From assembly GCA_002440265.1 (NCBI GenBank), contig DJSG01000012.1:1-18923 (forward strand): 18,923 nt of DNA, written 5' to 3'. The stretch is from Bacteroidales bacterium UBA6340 (GTDB lineage: Bacteria; Bacteroidota; Bacteroidia; Bacteroidales; Paludibacteraceae). A program made the translations under genes and the position numbers. Below, piece after piece: positions 6,589 through 14,298 of this stretch. How positions within the stretch are numbered: position 1 is the first letter of the stretch; each line of letters opens with the position of its first letter. Below the pieces are notes generated by a model that was not told the origin of the DNA, did no database searches, and saw only the letters and a program-made list of their open reading frames with translations.

Positions 6589-8821
6589 CCCTCAGAACGT
6601 AGGGCACAGAGGCATGGATGGCGGCACTGTTGGAGCCGATGAGGAGGTCGAAAGTGCCGGGTTCCGCTGTCCATTGATGCGCATCGGGGTCGAAATAGGA
6701 GAGCATGTCATCGGTGACGGTGAAGTGCACGGTCTTGGTTTCGCCGGGTAGGAGAGATATTTTCTCAAAGGCTTTCAGTTCTTTGACGGGGCGGACGAGC
6801 GACGACTTGCGGTCGGATACATAGAGTTGCACCACCTCTTTGCCCTCGCGCGAACCTGTATTGGTAACATCCACCGACACCGTGTTGCCCGACAATGCGG
6901 CATTGGAGTATGCGAAGGTGGTATAACTCAAGCCGTAGCCGAAGGGAAAGACGGGCTTATGCTTGGGGGCATTGATAGTGTATGCCACGCCCTGGCTTGT
7001 GTATTTGAGCGGGCGTTTGCGGCCATAGAGGTCGGCATAGCGGTAGCCGACAAAGATGTCGTCTTTGTACTCCACCTCGTCGTTGATACCCGGGTAGGCA
7101 GCGGCACCGTACTGGTGAGCGGGATAGTCGGTGAGCGCAGGCATGAACGTGAACGGCAGATGTCCCGACGGATTGACATCACCAAAGAGTATATCGGCGA
7201 TGGCGTGCCCTGTCTCGGAGCCGCTGAACCATGCTTGCAACAGACCTGCTGTCTCCGGCAACCATGGAGTAGCATACGCATTACCTGAGAGAATCACTAC
7301 TACAAGGTTTTTGTTGGCTTTAGCCAAGGCTGAGATTAGTTCGGGTTGCCCGTAAGGCAAGTCGTATTGCAGGCGGTCGCAGCCCTCGGCGTCCTGATGG
7401 TCGGCTTTGTTGAGTCCGCCGACGAAGATGACGACATCGGCCTCACGCGCAGCATTCACGGCTTCCTGAATGAGTTCGGTGGCAGGACGCAGGTCTGCCA
7501 GTTGCTGTCCTGTAGTAACACCATTGTACTCGCCGCCTGTATCGCCCACATAGCCACGCACATAACGCACATTGGCTTCACCCGCACGCTCGCGGATGCC
7601 TTGGAGGGGAGATATTTCATACTTGGCTTTAAGAGAGGAAGAGCCACCACCCACGGTCATCTGCTTGATAGCGTTCTCACCCACAACAAGAATACGCTTG
7701 CCTTCCTGCAAGGGCAGGATATGGTCGTTTTTGAGGAGAACGATGCCCTCGTCTGCCACTGTACGACCGGCAGCGATATGTGCTTCCGAGCACATGCTAC
7801 CAAAACTACGGTTGGGGTTCATGGATGTTTGGAAGATAAGGCGCAGCACGTGACGCACTTTGGTATCCAACTCGTCCGTACCCACTTCTCCGCTGCGTAT
7901 CTTGCGAAGATAGGGGAGTGCCATGTAGTACATATCGTAGGCATTGGAAGAACCGTCGGTCAGTCCGTCCGTCCACGACCCGAACTCAAGGTCAAGTCCG
8001 TTGCGGATAGCCTCGTCCGTGGAGAGTGTACCTCCCCAATCGGAGATGACAGACCCGTCGAAATGCCACTCGTTGCGAAGAATATCAATAAGCAAACGAT
8101 GGTTGTGGCAGGCGTATTGCCCTTGATACTTGTTGTACGCCCCCATGATAGACCATGTGTTGCCCTGTTCAACCGCTGCACGGAAAGCAGGAAGGTAAAT
8201 CTCATAGAGTGCGCGGTCGGACACCGTCACATTGACAGTATGGCGGTTGCACTCTTGATTGTTGAGCGCATAGTGCTTCACACAAGCCGCCACGCCGCAA
8301 GACTGCATACCTTGTATATACGGCACGACCATAGCGGACGAGAGATAAGGGTCTTCGCCCATGTACTCGAAGTTGCGTCCGTTGAGCGGGGTACGGTAGA
8401 TATTCACACCCGGACCGAGTACTACATTCTTGCCACGGTAGAGAGCCTCCTCACCAAGGGAACGCCCATAGAGTTGCGCCAGCGAGGGGTTCCATGTAGC
8501 CGCAAGACAGGTGAGTGCGGGAAAAGCAAAGCAGGAGTCGTTGGTCCAGCCTGCTTGGTTCCATTCGTCCCATTTGACCTCGGCACGGATACCATGGGGA
8601 CCATCGGTGCACCAGAGTCCGGGGATACCGAGACGCGCCACGCCGGGGGAAGAGAACTTGGACTGCGCATGGATAATGGCAATCTTCTCCTCTGTGGTCA
8701 TACGCGCGAGAGCGTCATCAATGCGGGCGTCCATAGGGGCGTTGGGGTCGAGATAGACTTGTGCTGACACGGATAATGCGGCTGCCAGCAGACCGCAAAC
8801 AGATATAAGAAACTTCTTCAT
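6578..8821 (-). CDS. Glycoside hydrolase family 3 beta-glucosidase-like enzyme
   Basis: This 747-residue exo-acting enzyme probably releases glucose from the non-reducing end of beta-gluco-oligosaccharides. A signal peptide (residues 1-20, cleavage near SVSA-Q) without a lipobox Cys implies a periplasmic location. The GH3 barrel has the conserved GRNFEYMGEDPYL segment (148-160), KHYALNNQE with Lys182/His183, and the nucleophile Asp261 in VISDWGG. The second alpha/beta sandwich domain carries the EGCDR segment, a region that supplies the acid/base in many GH3 enzymes. The C-terminal part (about 660-735) is the fibronectin type III-like domain common in this group (KEVVQLYVSD, VKELKAFEKI). All parts look intact. 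It is the last gene of the leftward PUL. GH3 alone does not fix linkage; beta-1,6 or mixed beta-glucan is inferred from the neighbours, and beta-xylosidase activity is the main alternative. Confidence 0.92.
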   Translation of the reverse strand: MKKFLISVCGLLAAALSVSAQVYLDPNAPMDARIDDALARMTTEEKIAIIHAQSKFSSPGVARLGIPGLWCTDGPHGIRAEVKWDEWNQAGWTNDSCFAFPALTCLAATWNPSLAQLYGRSLGEEALYRGKNVVLGPGVNIYRTPLNGRNFEYMGEDPYLSSAMVVPYIQGMQSCGVAACVKHYALNNQECNRHTVNVTVSDRALYEIYLPAFRAAVEQGNTWSIMGAYNKYQGQYACHNHRLLIDILRNEWHFDGSVISDWGGTLSTDEAIRNGLDLEFGSWTDGLTDGSSNAYDMYYMALPYLRKIRSGEVGTDELDTKVRHVLRLIFQTSMNPNRSFGSMCSEAHIAAGRTVADEGIVLLKNDHILPLQEGKRILVVGENAIKQMTVGGGSSSLKAKYEISPLQGIRERAGEANVRYVRGYVGDTGGEYNGVTTGQQLADLRPATELIQEAVNAAREADVVIFVGGLNKADHQDAEGCDRLQYDLPYGQPELISALAKANKNLVVVILSGNAYATPWLPETAGLLQAWFSGSETGHAIADILFGDVNPSGHLPFTFMPALTDYPAHQYGAAAYPGINDEVEYKDDIFVGYRYADLYGRKRPLKYTSQGVAYTINAPKHKPVFPFGYGLSYTTFAYSNAALSGNTVSVDVTNTGSREGKEVVQLYVSDRKSSLVRPVKELKAFEKISLLPGETKTVHFTVTDDMLSYFDPDAHQWTAEPGTFDLLIGSNSAAIHASVPYVLRATR

Positions 8822-8841
8822 AATATATTGTTTATTAGAGA

Positions 8842-8868
8842 TGTAGAGCGGTAATCAGCCGCTCTACA
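8842..8868 (-). promoter_or_regulatory. Intercistronic hairpin between the three-module protein gene and GH3
   Basis: TGTAGAGCGG (8842-8851) and CCGCTCTACA (8859-8868) form a perfect 10-bp stem with a 7-nt loop. It fills the 72-bp gap between the two genes. No clear U-run follows on the minus strand (TCTCTAATAAAC), so it looks less like a full terminator than a partial terminator or an mRNA-stabilising or processing element that would tune GH3 expression. Confidence 0.6.
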
Positions 8869-8893
8869 CTATTAGGGCTTACGCCTTTGCCGG

Positions 8894-10102
8894 TTATTCA
8901 GCAACTATCGTGCCAAGTGCATTGTAGCGGACGCCGCCTTTGATGATGAAGAGTTGTCCGTTCTCAATCACTTTGGTGGCAGATGCCTTCTTGTCTGCTT
9001 CGATGTTCTCAACAGCAGCAGGTGTGGCATCAATGGTGAGTTTTACACTAACAGCCTCGTAATCAACCACGATGGTGATGGTAGCGTCGGTGAATACAGC
9101 GTTGTTGTCCACTGCATTGACATTGCCGCCCTTCACTTGCAAGTCGTACTCTTTGTTTACTTCCCACTTGGTGCTGTCTGCGTCCTGACCAAACTCAACA
9201 GCCCACTGACCATAAACCACTTTGAAATCACCGCCGAACTCGGCAGCCAACAACTCGTATGTGTTTTCTTTGCCCTCAACAGGAGTGAACTTGGTGTTGT
9301 CGTCGCAGTTCCAACCGAGTTTCGTGCCCGGCATATACCAGTCAGCCTGCGTTACATAGAAGTCACCAGCAACAAGAGTAAGCACTTTAGTCGCTGTATC
9401 AAGCGTTAATACTGCATTTTTGTAACCTGCAAAAGGATTTGAAAAACTCAGATTGTCACCGCCTAACTTCAGTTCATACGGTTTGTTGAGTTCCAGACCT
9501 GCGCCATTGGAAGCATATTCCGTACCCCATTTCTTGTCGTAAATTACCTTGAAAGTTCCATTTAAATCGGGTACATTAGCCGTAAACTTACCATCGCTTT
9601 CTATAAATTGGACGCCAGCAGACGGATCCCAATTCTGGAATGCACCTACGAGATAGTAGTAAACCGGTGTTGCGGAATTGTCAACATCCGTACCGGAAAT
9701 CAATGTGATAACAGGAGCGTTTGTATTGGTAACATCCAGCGTAAGCACGGCATCTTTGTAGATGTGTTTGTCTGCCAAGTCTACAGCAATGTTAGCAGGT
9801 TCCTCTTTTTCACTTGCCTCTTTGGTGAGAGTATAAGGTTTGTTGAACTCCAATTTAGGAGTAGGAACTTCTTCTGTTCCTTTAACACCACCAAATTGCG
9901 GGTGCCAATCTTTGCCTTCGATGATTTTGAACTCTCCCGAGAACTCGGCGACTTCCAATGTTAGAACGCCTTCTTTCTCCACGAATTTGTACTTCTCGTT
10001 ACCATTAGACCAGTTTTGACAACTGCCTACGAGATAATAATCTGCGGCATTGAGGCTGATGGCAGCCAGTAATGCCATTCCAAAAGAGAATAATTTTTTC
10101 AT
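8894..10102 (-). CDS. Secreted three-module carbohydrate-binding-like protein with C-terminal sorting-like tail
   Basis: The 402 residues form a signal peptide (1-19, no lipobox Cys), three tandem modules (about 21-137, 148-246, 255-358), and a 40-residue tail. Each module follows a pattern of YLVG..NW, an acidic strand ending in GxFKxxY or GEFKII, a second Trp (W66, W192, W300), NKPY or NKEY, and a closing TLD/TIV..LTL strand. Paired Trp per module (W31/W66, W158/W192, W264/W300) resemble ligand platforms of SusE/SusF-like starch-binding folds, so glycan binding is the likely role. The tail (VENIEADKK..., KVIENGQLFIIKGGVRYNALG) resembles the short C-terminal segments found on many exported Bacteroidales proteins and may be a degenerate type IX secretion signal. 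It sits 31 bp after the SGNH gene and 72 bp before GH3. I recognise no named family for the whole protein. Confidence 0.8.
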   Translation of the reverse strand: MKKLFSFGMALLAAISLNAADYYLVGSCQNWSNGNEKYKFVEKEGVLTLEVAEFSGEFKIIEGKDWHPQFGGVKGTEEVPTPKLEFNKPYTLTKEASEKEEPANIAVDLADKHIYKDAVLTLDVTNTNAPVITLISGTDVDNSATPVYYYLVGAFQNWDPSAGVQFIESDGKFTANVPDLNGTFKVIYDKKWGTEYASNGAGLELNKPYELKLGGDNLSFSNPFAGYKNAVLTLDTATKVLTLVAGDFYVTQADWYMPGTKLGWNCDDNTKFTPVEGKENTYELLAAEFGGDFKVVYGQWAVEFGQDADSTKWEVNKEYDLQVKGGNVNAVDNNAVFTDATITIVVDYEAVSVKLTIDATPAAVENIEADKKASATKVIENGQLFIIKGGVRYNALGTIVAE

Positions 10103-10133
10103 AACTCTTTGATTTAATAGGTTTGTAAATAAG

Positions 10134-11123
10134 TTAATCAGTTGTTATTGTATTCATTGTTTGTGCGTAGTTGGTGGTGTTGCCACCGAGGAGGGGGCAA
10201 TAGAGTTCGAGACTCGAACGCAGCATTTTGCCGCTGCGTACGGCATCTATCTCACGCGGGGTCATGGCAGAGCGGTAGAACATCAGTTGGTGGATATTGT
10301 TGCCACGGATAGTGAATGTTGCAGGGGGTGTCTCGCCCTGGTGCTGTGCGCCCGCAAAGACCTCGTAACGGAACTCGCCATCGCTCTCATAGCAGAGCGT
10401 GTAACTCTCCAAGTTTGGTTCGGGTGTAAAAGAGACACATTGTACCCCGTTCTCGTCCCCATCTGTGCAAACCTTCTCGGGCAATGGTTTGCCCTTGTCG
10501 AGTGCCTGCCACATAGAGGGCGGGAAAGCCGACGCAAACGCCTGATGCCCGCGGTTGTCGGGGTGGTAGATGTCGGTACCGTTCCAGTATGCCCAATGCC
10601 CCTGTCCGTCGTCGATTGTGCCAAAGAGGTTGATAGTGGTTACGTTCCACTGCTGCACCTCGAGGTTCACTTCGCAGATATCGTTGTAATCCACCGCATT
10701 GAAGTCGGCACGCGGGTAGTTGTTGGTCACGATGACGGTGCGTCCGTCGTGCTGAAGTTGCTCTATCAGGCGTGGCATGTTCTCGCGATAGGATAGCAAG
10801 GCGCGTGCGCCTTTCTCGTGCAAGCCCTCGTTGCCAAGGCTGAGACCAATGACGACATACTTGGCTTGCGCGGGCAAGAGGTCGCTGTTGTAGCGGGCGA
10901 GGAGGTCGTAGGTGTCGTTGCCGCTGACGGAGATATTCACCGTCTGCCAGCCACGGGGCAGCCGCGCCGTTACCAAGTCGGCATAACCTTGTAAGGAGTC
11001 AGCCCCCACGCCTTTGCACACCGACGAGCCAAAGAAGCAGATGGTGTGGTCAGCCTTTGTGGTGCAGGAGGATACCAGCACCACAAGAGCGAACAGCAAT
11101 GTATGTAGGTAATAGGTACGCAT
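10134..11123 (-). CDS. SGNH/GDSL-family hydrolase lipoprotein
   Basis: A probable esterase attached to the membrane through Cys20 (lipobox LVSSC). The SGNH blocks are recognisable: FGSS with Ser34 (block I), Gly68 in VSGND (block II), Asn98 in GLSLGNEG (block III), and the Asp184-x-x-His187 pair in DIYHPDNRGH (block V). The block I GDS is here GSS, a substitution tolerated in several carbohydrate esterases. After about residue 215 a further segment ends in QLMFYRSAMTPREIDAVRSGKM, which resembles the closing strands of a LamG/concanavalin-like module, so the protein may be bimodular. The ATG at 11123 is preferred; a TTG two codons upstream is less likely. It starts 6 bp after the GH30 stop, so the two are surely co-transcribed. 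It might remove acetyl or other acyl groups from the target glycan, but the substrate is unknown. Confidence 0.82.
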   Translation of the reverse strand: MRTYYLHTLLFALVVLVSSCTTKADHTICFFGSSVCKGVGADSLQGYADLVTARLPRGWQTVNISVSGNDTYDLLARYNSDLLPAQAKYVVIGLSLGNEGLHEKGARALLSYRENMPRLIEQLQHDGRTVIVTNNYPRADFNAVDYNDICEVNLEVQQWNVTTINLFGTIDDGQGHWAYWNGTDIYHPDNRGHQAFASAFPPSMWQALDKGKPLPEKVCTDGDENGVQCVSFTPEPNLESYTLCYESDGEFRYEVFAGAQHQGETPPATFTIRGNNIHQLMFYRSAMTPREIDAVRSGKMLRSSLELYCPLLGGNTTNYAQTMNTITTD

Positions 11124-11129
11124 TGTCAA

Positions 11130-12644
11130 TTATCTTGCCCAGACGCAGGAGGTGATGCTCTGTGCGGGGAGGGTGATGTTGAAGTGGTGGGTATTGTCGT
11201 CGATGATTAGACTGACACCCTGCTCATTTTCGTTGAACAGCACCAGACCATAGGTCCCATCCGGGTTTTCGGAGGCTACTGCTGACACATTGGATGGCAG
11301 GTAGCCCGATGTGCCGATGCGGGTGGAACCCGTGCGGAGAGCTTTGCTGAGGTGCCCGATGACATAGTAATGGCTGCGCTTGGTGAGCGTGGTATAGTCG
11401 CGCGAGGAGACATCTACTGCGCCATAGCAGGTGGCACAGGCACCCGCACCTCCGTGAGGGCCGCCGTTGTCGTCGAGCATAAAGTTCCACACAATCACCG
11501 CTTTGCACCAGCGAGTGACGGTTGCCATACAGGTATTGCGCATCTCCTGCATAAGCGACTTATCGAAACTATGATAGTTCCATGTACCGATAGATGCCTC
11601 GGTGAAATAGAGGTTCTTCTCGGGGGCTTTCTTATGGATATTCTCCAACTCGGAGGGGTCTCCACCATAGTTATGGTAAGCGGCACCATCAATGTACTGC
11701 GAGGCATCGGCATCGGCGTATATCTTGAGCGGATACTGCTGCTGGTCTTCCTTGCCATCGTAGTTGTAGTTGTGGTCGAAGCATATAATTTTGGTCTGCA
11801 AACCGGCAGCACGGAAAGCGGGTCCGAGAGCGGTCTTGACGAAATCACGCTCTTGCTGCCACGGCATATAGAGGGACATCGAGTTGCCCCAGTTGAGCGG
11901 CTCGTTCTCCACCGTCACGCTGGTGATGCGGACACCCTCTGCCTCAAAGGCTTGTATCCACTTGACAAAATAGGTGGCGTAGTCCTGATAGTAGTCGGGG
12001 TTGAGGTAACCGCCCACCCAACTTGTGTATGCACCTTTCTTGTTGATGTCGTCCACCTTCATCCAGCGCGGGCAACTCCACGGTGTACCCATCACTTTGA
12101 GGTCGGGATTGATAGCCAGTATCTCTTTTAGGATGGGAATGATGTAGTCGGTCTCGTCGGAAGTGAGAGCAAAATGCTCAATGCCCTTGGTGTCGCAACA
12201 AGTATAGTCGTAGTTGGAGCGGGCGTTGAAGTCGCTGCCTCCGATAGGTACGCGCACGTAACTGTAGCCCATACCGTCCTGCACGCTGAACGTTTCTTTC
12301 AGCAGTTTGGTGCGGTTGTCTTGCGGCATCTGCATGAGGTTGTACGCTGCGGCTCCCGTGATGGCCGCGCCGAAGCCGTCGAAGTCCTGATAGCGCACGT
12401 TGGGATTGATGGTGAGCGTTATCTCGGGGGACATATTCATGCCCTCGGCAAAGTTTTTGCCGATAGCGTCGAAGTGCATGGTGTTGTCGGCGGTGGTGAT
12501 GTAGGTCATCACGTCACGTTTGGTATTCTCGTTGCCACCGGTGTCTCCACCACCCGTGTCGGGTGGGGTAACGGTGGTATTGCATGCCGCGAGGATGGCT
12601 GCGGCAAAAAGTATCAATGGTTTTAAGAGCATATATTTATTCAT
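11130..12644 (-). CDS. Glycoside hydrolase family 30 lipoprotein, probable endo-beta-1,6-glucanase
   Basis: A 504-residue surface or periplasmic lipoprotein (lipobox ILAAC, Cys21, followed by a Gly/Thr linker). The GH30 core is complete: QDFDGFGAAITGAAA (86-100), TPWSCPRWMK (187-196), the acid/base Glu248 in VTVENEP, and the nucleophile Glu349 in LYFTEAS. The WNFMLDDNGGPHGG motif and a small C-terminal beta domain ending SITSCVWAR are also typical. By resemblance to GH30 subfamily 3 enzymes, the likely activity is endo-cleavage of beta-1,6-glucan, as found in fungal and yeast walls; glucosylceramidase-like annotation is the usual automatic alternative. In the corresponding B. thetaiotaomicron locus, from memory, a GH30_3 enzyme (BT3312) is the key endo-enzyme. 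The gene follows a 150-bp gap that carries an 11-bp repeat array, and it lies 6 bp from the SGNH gene. Confidence 0.9.
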   Translation of the reverse strand: MNKYMLLKPLILFAAAILAACNTTVTPPDTGGGDTGGNENTKRDVMTYITTADNTMHFDAIGKNFAEGMNMSPEITLTINPNVRYQDFDGFGAAITGAAAYNLMQMPQDNRTKLLKETFSVQDGMGYSYVRVPIGGSDFNARSNYDYTCCDTKGIEHFALTSDETDYIIPILKEILAINPDLKVMGTPWSCPRWMKVDDINKKGAYTSWVGGYLNPDYYQDYATYFVKWIQAFEAEGVRITSVTVENEPLNWGNSMSLYMPWQQERDFVKTALGPAFRAAGLQTKIICFDHNYNYDGKEDQQQYPLKIYADADASQYIDGAAYHNYGGDPSELENIHKKAPEKNLYFTEASIGTWNYHSFDKSLMQEMRNTCMATVTRWCKAVIVWNFMLDDNGGPHGGAGACATCYGAVDVSSRDYTTLTKRSHYYVIGHLSKALRTGSTRIGTSGYLPSNVSAVASENPDGTYGLVLFNENEQGVSLIIDDNTHHFNITLPAQSITSCVWAR

Positions 12645-12794
12645 TTTTTTGTTCGTTGTGTATCACGCTGTATGTGCGATCCTATAGGGAAGGTCTCGGT
12701 ATTCACCCGACATACTCTCGGTATTCTCTCGGGAATCACCTATTAATCACCTATTAATCACCTATACTTGACAGCACTTGGTCACGAGAAAGGA
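12645..12794. other. 150-bp intergenic gap inside the PUL, before the GH30 gene
   Basis: This is the only sizeable gap inside the susC-to-SGNH run. It contains the 11-bp array listed separately and an 8-bp palindrome CCTATAGG at 12681-12688. I found no TAnnTTTG promoter on the minus strand and no hairpin with a T-run, so neither an internal promoter nor a terminator is supported. Confidence 0.5.
12694..12770. repeat. Degenerate 11-bp-period tandem array (array B)
   Basis: Seven consecutive 11-bp units can be laid out without gaps: tctcggtattc (12694), acccgacatac (12705), tctcggtattc (12716), tctcgggaatc (12727), acctattaatc (12738), acctattaatc (12749) and acctatacttg (12760). Two pairs are identical and C is fixed in column 2. 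The unit equals about one helical turn. TTCTCTCGGG at 12724-12733 is shared with array A. It lies 50 to 126 bp upstream of the GH30 start. It may be a decayed minisatellite or phased protein-binding sites. Confidence 0.7.
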
Positions 12795-14270
12795 TTATCT
12801 CAGTTTTTCGTAGGTTGTGGTCTTTTGCTTGGTATCAAGCGTGATGCGATAGATGCCCTCAAAGGTTTCGTTGGTGGCAATCCAGTTGCCTTTCTCGTTG
12901 CCCTCGGACTTGTCGCCGGTCTCACCATCTTTGACAATACCTGTGGTGCTATCAATACCTTTGATATTCAGTCCGTTTTGGGTGTAGGTGCCGCCGTCTT
13001 CTTCGCCGCCCCAACCGTGCTGGTGGAAGAACTTGAAGTTGAGCGTACCATAGTTGGCATAGTCGGTGCTCTGCTCGTTCTTCATATAGACGGTGAACCG
13101 GTAGACGCTGTTGCCCAACGGACGCGCCACAAAGTTCTGGTTCGGGCTGTCGAAGCCCCAACCCGAAGTGGCAGAAGGATTGGCAGAAGGCTGCCCCATA
13201 CCCACACCGCAGAGGTACATCACATCGGGTGCGGTGAGTTCGTAGAGCGGTTCGACTACGAGGTAGTCGTTGGCGATGTCGTAGGAAACGTAGTATTGGT
13301 CTTTCTTGCCGAGGAACTTGATTTTGTTGCCGCCGAGGTATTCCATCCAATCGAGGTTGTATGCTTTCGCCAAGTCTGTGCAGCCGGTGATTTCCACTTC
13401 GCTGTTCTCGTCGAAGAAGATTTTAGCACCGCGGTAGAGTTTGGCAACGCTGCTCGAACTGATGTAGGTTGGTGCTTCTGCGAGGTCGGTTTGCACATCA
13501 AGGGTGGTAACAGGTTGTGCCACCTTGCCGCCGTAGGTCAGTTCGAAAGTAAGCGGGTTGAACGTGATGGTATCGATACCCTCTATAGCGTCATCGCTCA
13601 AGGTGATAGAGGTTGCTTCGCCTGCATTGAACTGCGCCTCGGTAATCATAGTCAGTTTGCCATTGAGCATGCCAAAGACAGGTTTCGACCAGTCCACACG
13701 CCCGAACTTGGTGCCGACGGTAGCGAGCAGGAACTCGATAGACTTAGGATACTTGAGGTCGTATGCGGTGAAAACGCCGTCCTCCAACGTCATCTGTTTG
13801 CCTTTGCCGAGCGGCTTGTAGTCGATAGTAGGCGGCATAACGTACATTGTCTCGATAGCAGGACGATGTCCGGTGCAGCCGGAGAGAATCATATCTTTGG
13901 TCGTTCCCTCCACATTGGTGGCTGTGAGGTAGACCTTGACCTGCTCGCCCTCGGGCATATTTGCGCCAAAAGGCACAGCGTACTTGTAGGTGCCCTCGAA
14001 TGCATAGTCGGGTGTGCGCACTACCTCGTTGGCAAGCACGTTCATGCCCACGATGACTTTGATAGAGAGTGTAGAAAGCGGTGTTTGCGTCTCTGTGACT
14101 TTCACATTGAAAGCGATACTATCAGAGCCGAATTGCACATCGGTGGTCAATAGCGTTGCCTCTATTTGCGGGTCGCCCGCAGGATAGACCTTGCGGAATT
14201 CCTTTTGCTGGCAGCCGATAGCAAGTGCGGATACTGCCAACAATATCAATGATTTACATATATTTTTCAT
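12795..14270 (-). CDS. SusE-position surface glycan-binding lipoprotein (DUF5125/DUF5121-like)
   Basis: A 491-residue lipoprotein (lipobox LAIGC, Cys20) in the usual SusE/SGBP place directly after susD. The N-terminal part (about 30-130) looks like an Ig-like beta domain (SIAFNVKVTET, YKYAVPFG). The middle is beta-rich. The C-terminal part (from about 350) begins YLCGVGMGQ and carries GWGFDSPNQNF (370 onward), a FHQHGWGGEEDG loop and several exposed Trp/Tyr, as in the ligand-binding domains of SGBPs. I believe the domains correspond to DUF5125 and DUF5121, from memory. The expected role is to hold the polysaccharide at the cell surface beside SusCD and the GH30 enzyme. It begins 28 bp after the susD stop. 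No catalytic motif is seen. Confidence 0.82.
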   Translation of the reverse strand: MKNICKSLILLAVSALAIGCQQKEFRKVYPAGDPQIEATLLTTDVQFGSDSIAFNVKVTETQTPLSTLSIKVIVGMNVLANEVVRTPDYAFEGTYKYAVPFGANMPEGEQVKVYLTATNVEGTTKDMILSGCTGHRPAIETMYVMPPTIDYKPLGKGKQMTLEDGVFTAYDLKYPKSIEFLLATVGTKFGRVDWSKPVFGMLNGKLTMITEAQFNAGEATSITLSDDAIEGIDTITFNPLTFELTYGGKVAQPVTTLDVQTDLAEAPTYISSSSVAKLYRGAKIFFDENSEVEITGCTDLAKAYNLDWMEYLGGNKIKFLGKKDQYYVSYDIANDYLVVEPLYELTAPDVMYLCGVGMGQPSANPSATSGWGFDSPNQNFVARPLGNSVYRFTVYMKNEQSTDYANYGTLNFKFFHQHGWGGEEDGGTYTQNGLNIKGIDSTTGIVKDGETGDKSEGNEKGNWIATNETFEGIYRITLDTKQKTTTYEKLR

Positions 14271-14298
14271 TGTCGTAATCCTTTCTGCGTTGTATAGG

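Noticed and set aside
7346..8767. 473-codon plus-strand frame opposite GH3
   Set aside because: The minus-strand GH3 enzyme is complete with its catalytic residues, so the opposite frame is a shadow.
12694..12770. Array B as a CRISPR array
   Set aside because: The units are 11 bp, adjacent and without spacers, and no cas gene is present.
12768..14153. 461-codon open frame on the plus strand
   Set aside because: It is antisense to the SGBP lipoprotein gene, which has a lipobox, good operon spacing and a plausible fold. The plus-strand product has no signal or domain and arises from mirrored codon bias.
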